Source of the DNA: Salinibaculum rarum
GTDB lineage: Archaea; Halobacteriota; Halobacteria; Halobacteriales; Haloarculaceae
Direction: 5' to 3'
Assembly (NCBI RefSeq): GCF_030505615.1
Contig: NZ_CP129992.1
Coordinates: 310,001 to 374,000 of the forward strand
Length of the DNA: 64,000 bases
Shown here piece by piece: positions 60,396-64,000 of this stretch. Position 1 is the first letter of the stretch; the number at the start of each line of letters is the position of its first letter. A model generated the notes under the pieces. It had not been told where the DNA came from and did no database searches. It worked only from the letters and a program-made list of their open reading frames with translations. The position numbers and the translations under genes were made by a program.

Positions 60396-60451
60396 GTCGC
60401 GGGGGTGAGGTGACCGACGGGCATAATTGCCCACCGGTCGTACGGTGGATA

Positions 60452-61690
60452 ATGTCTCTCTACGAGTACGAGCGCTCGGGGAACGCTCAGAAGCTCATCG
60501 GTCTTCTCAAGCGCTCGGACAACGCGGAGGTACGCCGCCGCGCTGCGGAAGCGCTTGGTCGGCTCGAGGACCACGACGACCGCGACGACATCATCAACGC
60601 GCTCGTGCAGGTCGCAAGCGAGAACGACACCGACGGCGTCGTCGCTGCCGCCATCGACGCACTCGACGAGCAAGGACAGGACGCACTCGAGAAACTGATT
60701 GCGACGATGGCGAACGTCGACCTCGATGCAAACGCCGCAGACTGGGTGAAGGCAAAGGCCTTCGTCCGCGCACTCGACGCGGAGATTCCCGAACTCCGGA
60801 TGGCCGCGGCCAACGCACTGGGTGAACTCGACGAGTCCGACGCTGTCCCACAACTCACGGAGGCGTTCGACGACAGCGACCCGCGGGTGCGTGCCCGCGC
60901 GGCGCGTGCGACCGGCAAGATTACCGACCCGCGCGCGACCAACCCACTGGAGTCACTGCTCACCGACCCGAAAGCGGGCGTGCGCCGGGAAGCCGCCGAA
61001 GCGCTCGGCCGCATCAGCAACCGGCAGGCCCTGCAGGCGCTGCTCTCGCTGTACGACGACGACGACGAGCGCGTGCGCCGTATCGCCGTCTCCGCGTTTG
61101 GGAACTTCGACAACGACCGGCCGGTCGACCCGCTCATCAACGCGCTCGGCGACGAGGCCGCGGCCGTTCGCCGGACGGCCGTCTTCTCGCTTATCGAACT
61201 GCTCTCGAACGTGCCAACCGAGAAGAGCCACCAGATTCGCGAGACGGTCGTCGAGCAGTTGTCCGACACCGACGACGCCACCGTCGTCGACCCGCTGGTC
61301 GAAATCCTCCAGGAGAGTTCACAGGCGGCCCAGCGGCGCAACACCGCGTGGTTGCTCGGACGGGTGATGGACGACCAGCAAAACCACGACGCAATCGACG
61401 CACTCGTCGATGCGCTGGCAGACGGCGGCCAGATGACCCAGCAGTTCGCCGCGACGAGTCTCGCCGAAATCGGTGGCAACCACGTCGAGCGGAAACTGCT
61501 CGAAATCGCCGAAGACTCCGACGCGGAGAGCAACGCCCGGGGCCACGCCGTGTTCACGCTGGGCAAGGTCGGCGACGAGGAGACCGGCCAGCGACTGGAG
61601 AAACTCCTCGACGACACCGAGGACGAACAGGTCCGAAAGAAAGCCTTCTCGGCGCTGTCGAAACTCGGCGGCCACAACGCGAGTCCGTGA
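60452..61690 (+). CDS. HEAT-repeat protein of the taxis cluster
   Basis: 412 residues from ATG 60452. Nearly all of it is helical HEAT/PBS-lyase-type repeats (for example AEVRRRAAEALGRLED, VRREAAEALGRIS, VRKKAFSALSKLG), about ten units. In Halobacterium a HEAT-repeat protein of the same neighbourhood binds CheF, ArlCE and Che proteins. It likely acts as a scaffold. It follows cheR by 56 bases and precedes cheF by 79. Confidence 0.88.
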   Translation: MSLYEYERSGNAQKLIGLLKRSDNAEVRRRAAEALGRLEDHDDRDDIINALVQVASENDTDGVVAAAIDALDEQGQDALEKLIATMANVDLDANAADWVKAKAFVRALDAEIPELRMAAANALGELDESDAVPQLTEAFDDSDPRVRARAARATGKITDPRATNPLESLLTDPKAGVRREAAEALGRISNRQALQALLSLYDDDDERVRRIAVSAFGNFDNDRPVDPLINALGDEAAAVRRTAVFSLIELLSNVPTEKSHQIRETVVEQLSDTDDATVVDPLVEILQESSQAAQRRNTAWLLGRVMDDQQNHDAIDALVDALADGGQMTQQFAATSLAEIGGNHVERKLLEIAEDSDAESNARGHAVFTLGKVGDEETGQRLEKLLDDTEDEQVRKKAFSALSKLGGHNASP

Positions 61691-61769
61691 CAGGGCACAG
61701 ACGGCGGTCAGATAGCCGAATTGTTAATACCGGGGCGACTCCAACGGTAGCACAGTACTGGTCAGAGAG

Positions 61770-62636
61770 ATGAGTGAGGGAGAACAGAAACTCGCAGACC
61801 AGCGGGGCAAGTTCGCGCAGGTCGTCAAGGACGGGCGGAAAGTCCCGGACGTCGAGTGGATTGGTGGCCGGATTCTCCTCTCGACCAAGCGTATCGTCCT
61901 CGTGAGCAACGAGGGCAAGCGCACCATTCCGCTGTCGAAGATTCGGAGTATCAAGGGCCGCCAGAACGCAAACCAGCCACTCGCGCAGGTGTCGAGTTAC
62001 ATCTCCCTGCAGATGGGCGGTGACGTGACGCTGCTCTCGCCGAAAGACCACGAAGAGTTCGAGCAGACGCTCTACCGGGCGATTCTCGACCAGCAGGTGA
62101 TTCTCGCCAAACACCCCGCCGTCGAGGGCGGAGTCGTCCAGGACACGGGCTGGGAGAAGGGCCGGCTGAAAATCGACGACGGCGAGGTGAACCTGGCAAT
62201 CGCGACGGGACAGTTCGTCGAAATCGAAATCGACGACGTGGGGACCGTCGAGCAAAACGAAGCGACGATCAAGGGCGACGAGCGGCCGCTCATCGAAGTC
62301 GAGCACACCGACAAGGAGGGGACGGCCGTCGAGACGCACATCTCGGGAACTCCACAGCACGTGATGGTGCTTGCGTCGTTGCTCCGGAAAGGCGAGCAGA
62401 AAAACACCACGGACGCGGAGCTTTCCGACCGGGAGAGCGAAGTGTTGATGGCGCTTTACTCCGGGGTGTCGCCGTTCCAGATTCCGGAGTTTGTCGGGAT
62501 GGACGTCGACACCGTCGAGGACATCTTCGACGACCTCGTCGAACAGGGGATTCTCGAGGAGCAACGGACGCGGCGGGAAGTCCAGTTGAAAGCGCGGGGC
62601 CGACACATCGCGAGTGAAGCGATGGACGAAGCGTAG
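61770..62636 (+). CDS. cheF: Taxis adaptor CheF (archaellum switch linker), first copy
   Basis: 288 residues. Matches the haloarchaeal CheF (DUF439) layout: a beta-rich N-terminal core (GGRILLSTKRIVLVSNEGKRTIPLSKI) and a C-terminal winged-helix-like domain (LSDRESEVLMALYSG). CheF binds phospho-CheY, CheD and ArlCE, and is the archaea-specific bridge to the motor switch. Transcribed with the HEAT protein. Confidence 0.93.
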   Translation: MSEGEQKLADQRGKFAQVVKDGRKVPDVEWIGGRILLSTKRIVLVSNEGKRTIPLSKIRSIKGRQNANQPLAQVSSYISLQMGGDVTLLSPKDHEEFEQTLYRAILDQQVILAKHPAVEGGVVQDTGWEKGRLKIDDGEVNLAIATGQFVEIEIDDVGTVEQNEATIKGDERPLIEVEHTDKEGTAVETHISGTPQHVMVLASLLRKGEQKNTTDAELSDRESEVLMALYSGVSPFQIPEFVGMDVDTVEDIFDDLVEQGILEEQRTRREVQLKARGRHIASEAMDEA

Positions 62637-62651
62637 CGAGCGGTCGACCGC

Positions 62652-63032
62652 TCAGGCGAGTTCAGTCGTGATGTCAGTAGAGGTGACCATCCCGACGTAG
62701 TCGCCGTGTTCGTCGATGACCGGGAGGTGTTTGATGCCGAAGTTGGTCATCATCGACGCGACTTCGGTCAACTCGAGTGTCTTCGTGACCCGTTCGACCG
62801 GCGCCGTCATGACCTCCTCGACGCGAACGTCCCCGGGGGACCCCTCTTCGGCGACGACGTCGACGACGTCGGTCGTCGTGATAATCCCCGACGAACTTCC
62901 CGGAATGAATAGTCCGTTGATGTTGTTTTCGCGCATCTTCTGTGCCGCTTCCGTGATACTCGCGTCGGACGAGATAGTCTCCAGTGGCGTCGACATGACG
63001 TCCGCAACGCGGACTGTGGTATCAGTACCCAT
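62652..63032 (-). CDS. Two-CBS-domain protein
   Basis: 126 residues from ATG 63032. Two tandem CBS motifs: RVADVMSTPLETISSDASITEAAQ and VEEVMTAPVERVTKTLELTEVAS, each followed by GIKHLPV or NGLFI strands and a D-rich loop (TTTDVVD, TSTDITT). Such pairs bind adenosyl nucleotides. It lies between the two cheF genes on the minus strand; its role in taxis is not shown. Confidence 0.9.
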   Translation of the reverse strand: MGTDTTVRVADVMSTPLETISSDASITEAAQKMRENNINGLFIPGSSSGIITTTDVVDVVAEEGSPGDVRVEEVMTAPVERVTKTLELTEVASMMTNFGIKHLPVIDEHGDYVGMVTSTDITTELA

Positions 63033-63112
63033 GAGACGACAAACGATGTCCACCGGCTTTGTCTTTTCTCTCTCGGCCCAACCCACACGGTGGGCCTGTC
63101 CCAGCCTGTGAC

Positions 63113-63991
63113 TCACGCGTTGACGTCTTCGAGGTGGTTGCTGACGACGACCCGCCCTTTCGGGGTGAGTTTCGTCCCGTCTCTGGCGTCGACGACGAGT
63201 CCGTCGTCTTCGAGTTGGTTGAGCAACATCGTCACCTGTGAGGAGTCCTTGCCGACGACGTTCGCAAGCGAGAGCCCTTCCTGACCGGCGCCCGAGTACA
63301 GCGCGACGAGAATTTCCTTTTTGTCTCCGGAGAGTTCCACGTCGCGAAGTTCCGACATCAACTCGGAGTACTCGAGTCGGAGATAGCGGCCGAGAATCGA
63401 CATCTTTCGTGGCGATTCGGTGGCCGCCATCGTCATCGTCGACTGGCCCTTGTACATGTGCCGGACCTCGATGACCGGGCGTTTGGCACCGCCGATTTTA
63501 CGCGAGGAGCGTTCGAAGCCGGTAATCGTCGACAGCCCGATGTCGATGGTCTCGGCGCTGCTCTTGAACCGGACGGTGCGTGGCTGCAAGAAGAGTTTGG
63601 CGGGTTTGTACTCGGCATCGGTGACCCGCCCACCGAGCCGTGCCGGGTGCTTGATGGTCATGTCCGTGCCGTTCAGGACGGCCTTGAACAGGACCGTCGA
63701 GAACTTGTCTATCTTCTCCTCGCCGGCCTCGACGGCGGCGACGTGACGATTGCCGTTGTGCTCGAAGGCGATGGTCACCGTCGCGTCGAAAAAGTCACCC
63801 AGGTCTTCGGGCACCTGCCCGACGGCGATGTCGAAAATCGACGTGAGCGGAATCGTCGCTCTCTCCTCGTCGTTGGCCGCGAGAACGAGTCGCTTCTGGC
63901 TCAACAGCACCCGCCCTTTCACGGGTTCACCCCTGGCCGTGCTCTCGGAGTTGAATTTCGCGACGAAATCGGCAATCACTGATTCCGACAT
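63113..63991 (-). CDS. Second CheF-like protein
   Basis: 292 residues. Same layout as the cheF at 61770: KGRVLLSQKRLVLAANDEERATIPLTSI near the start and a winged-helix-like C-terminus (SGDKKEILVALYSGAGQ, LLNQLEDDGLVV). It is complete in the window, and runs toward the CBS gene. Haloarchaea often have two CheF proteins that differ in partner choice. Confidence 0.9.
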   Translation of the reverse strand: MSESVIADFVAKFNSESTARGEPVKGRVLLSQKRLVLAANDEERATIPLTSIFDIAVGQVPEDLGDFFDATVTIAFEHNGNRHVAAVEAGEEKIDKFSTVLFKAVLNGTDMTIKHPARLGGRVTDAEYKPAKLFLQPRTVRFKSSAETIDIGLSTITGFERSSRKIGGAKRPVIEVRHMYKGQSTMTMAATESPRKMSILGRYLRLEYSELMSELRDVELSGDKKEILVALYSGAGQEGLSLANVVGKDSSQVTMLLNQLEDDGLVVDARDGTKLTPKGRVVVSNHLEDVNA

Positions 63992-64000
63992 GGGGTGGCG

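Noticed and set aside
1-64000. tRNA attachment target, tRNA or rRNA genes, CRISPR arrays
   Set aside because: Looked for near the element ends and intergenic gaps; no cloverleaf, CCA-type end or regularly spaced repeats were seen.

Overview
The window is chromosomal DNA from a halophilic archaeon (class Halobacteria). The proteins are strongly acidic and the host genes are GC-rich. Diagnostic genes include an archaeal A-type ATP synthase operon, bacteriorhodopsin with lycopene cyclase and Brp/Blh, class I lysyl-tRNA synthetase, aRF1, archaellum genes and CheF proteins. Genus is not certain from sequence alone. No tRNA, rRNA, CRISPR array or insertion sequence was recognised.

Layout. 1-1.5 kb: 3' end of argS, a MinD/ParA ATPase, and the orphaned original start of prf1. 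1.52-6.27 kb: a 4.74-kb integrated element carrying a tyrosine integrase, an HUH replication initiator, small DNA-binding proteins and an AT-rich FkbM methyltransferase. It sits inside the coding sequence of the release factor gene prf1. A 12-bp direct repeat, exactly four in-frame codons, marks both ends, and the element supplies a new start that restores the reading frame. 6.2-7.5 kb: the restored prf1. 7.6-20.1 kb, minus strand: the ATP synthase operon atpH-I-K-E-C-F-A-B, then bacteriorhodopsin, lycopene cyclase and Brp/Blh, then a small membrane protein and atpD. The light-driven proton pump and its retinal pathway therefore lie inside the ATP synthase gene cluster. 20.3-31.9 kb: a methyltransferase, a secreted protein divergent from a membrane-anchored winged-helix protein, etfBA, a PitA-like haem protein, a site-2 protease, lysS and pyrH. 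32.2-39.8 kb: small conserved proteins, a second site-2 protease, thiL, a flippase-like protein, rps19e, a pseudokinase, a PDCD5-like protein, a PP-loop ATPase, a universal stress protein and a small cysteine-containing protein.

39.8-64 kb is a motility and taxis island. On the minus strand are arlCE-F-F-G-H-I-J (archaellum motor and export), cheY-cheC-cheD, an uncharacterised three-gene membrane unit, two archaellins, a winged-helix regulator with a small membrane partner, and a KaiC-like ATPase beside cheW. On the plus strand are cheB-cheA-cheR, a HEAT-repeat protein and cheF. A CBS-domain protein and a second cheF (minus) close the window.

The genes join energy conservation to behaviour: a proton pump and retinal synthesis beside the enzyme that uses the proton gradient, and nearby a complete two-component taxis system with its adaptor (CheF) for switching the archaellum motor. 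The most unusual features are the element that captures and rebuilds the 5' end of prf1, and the retinal cassette placed between atpB and atpD.
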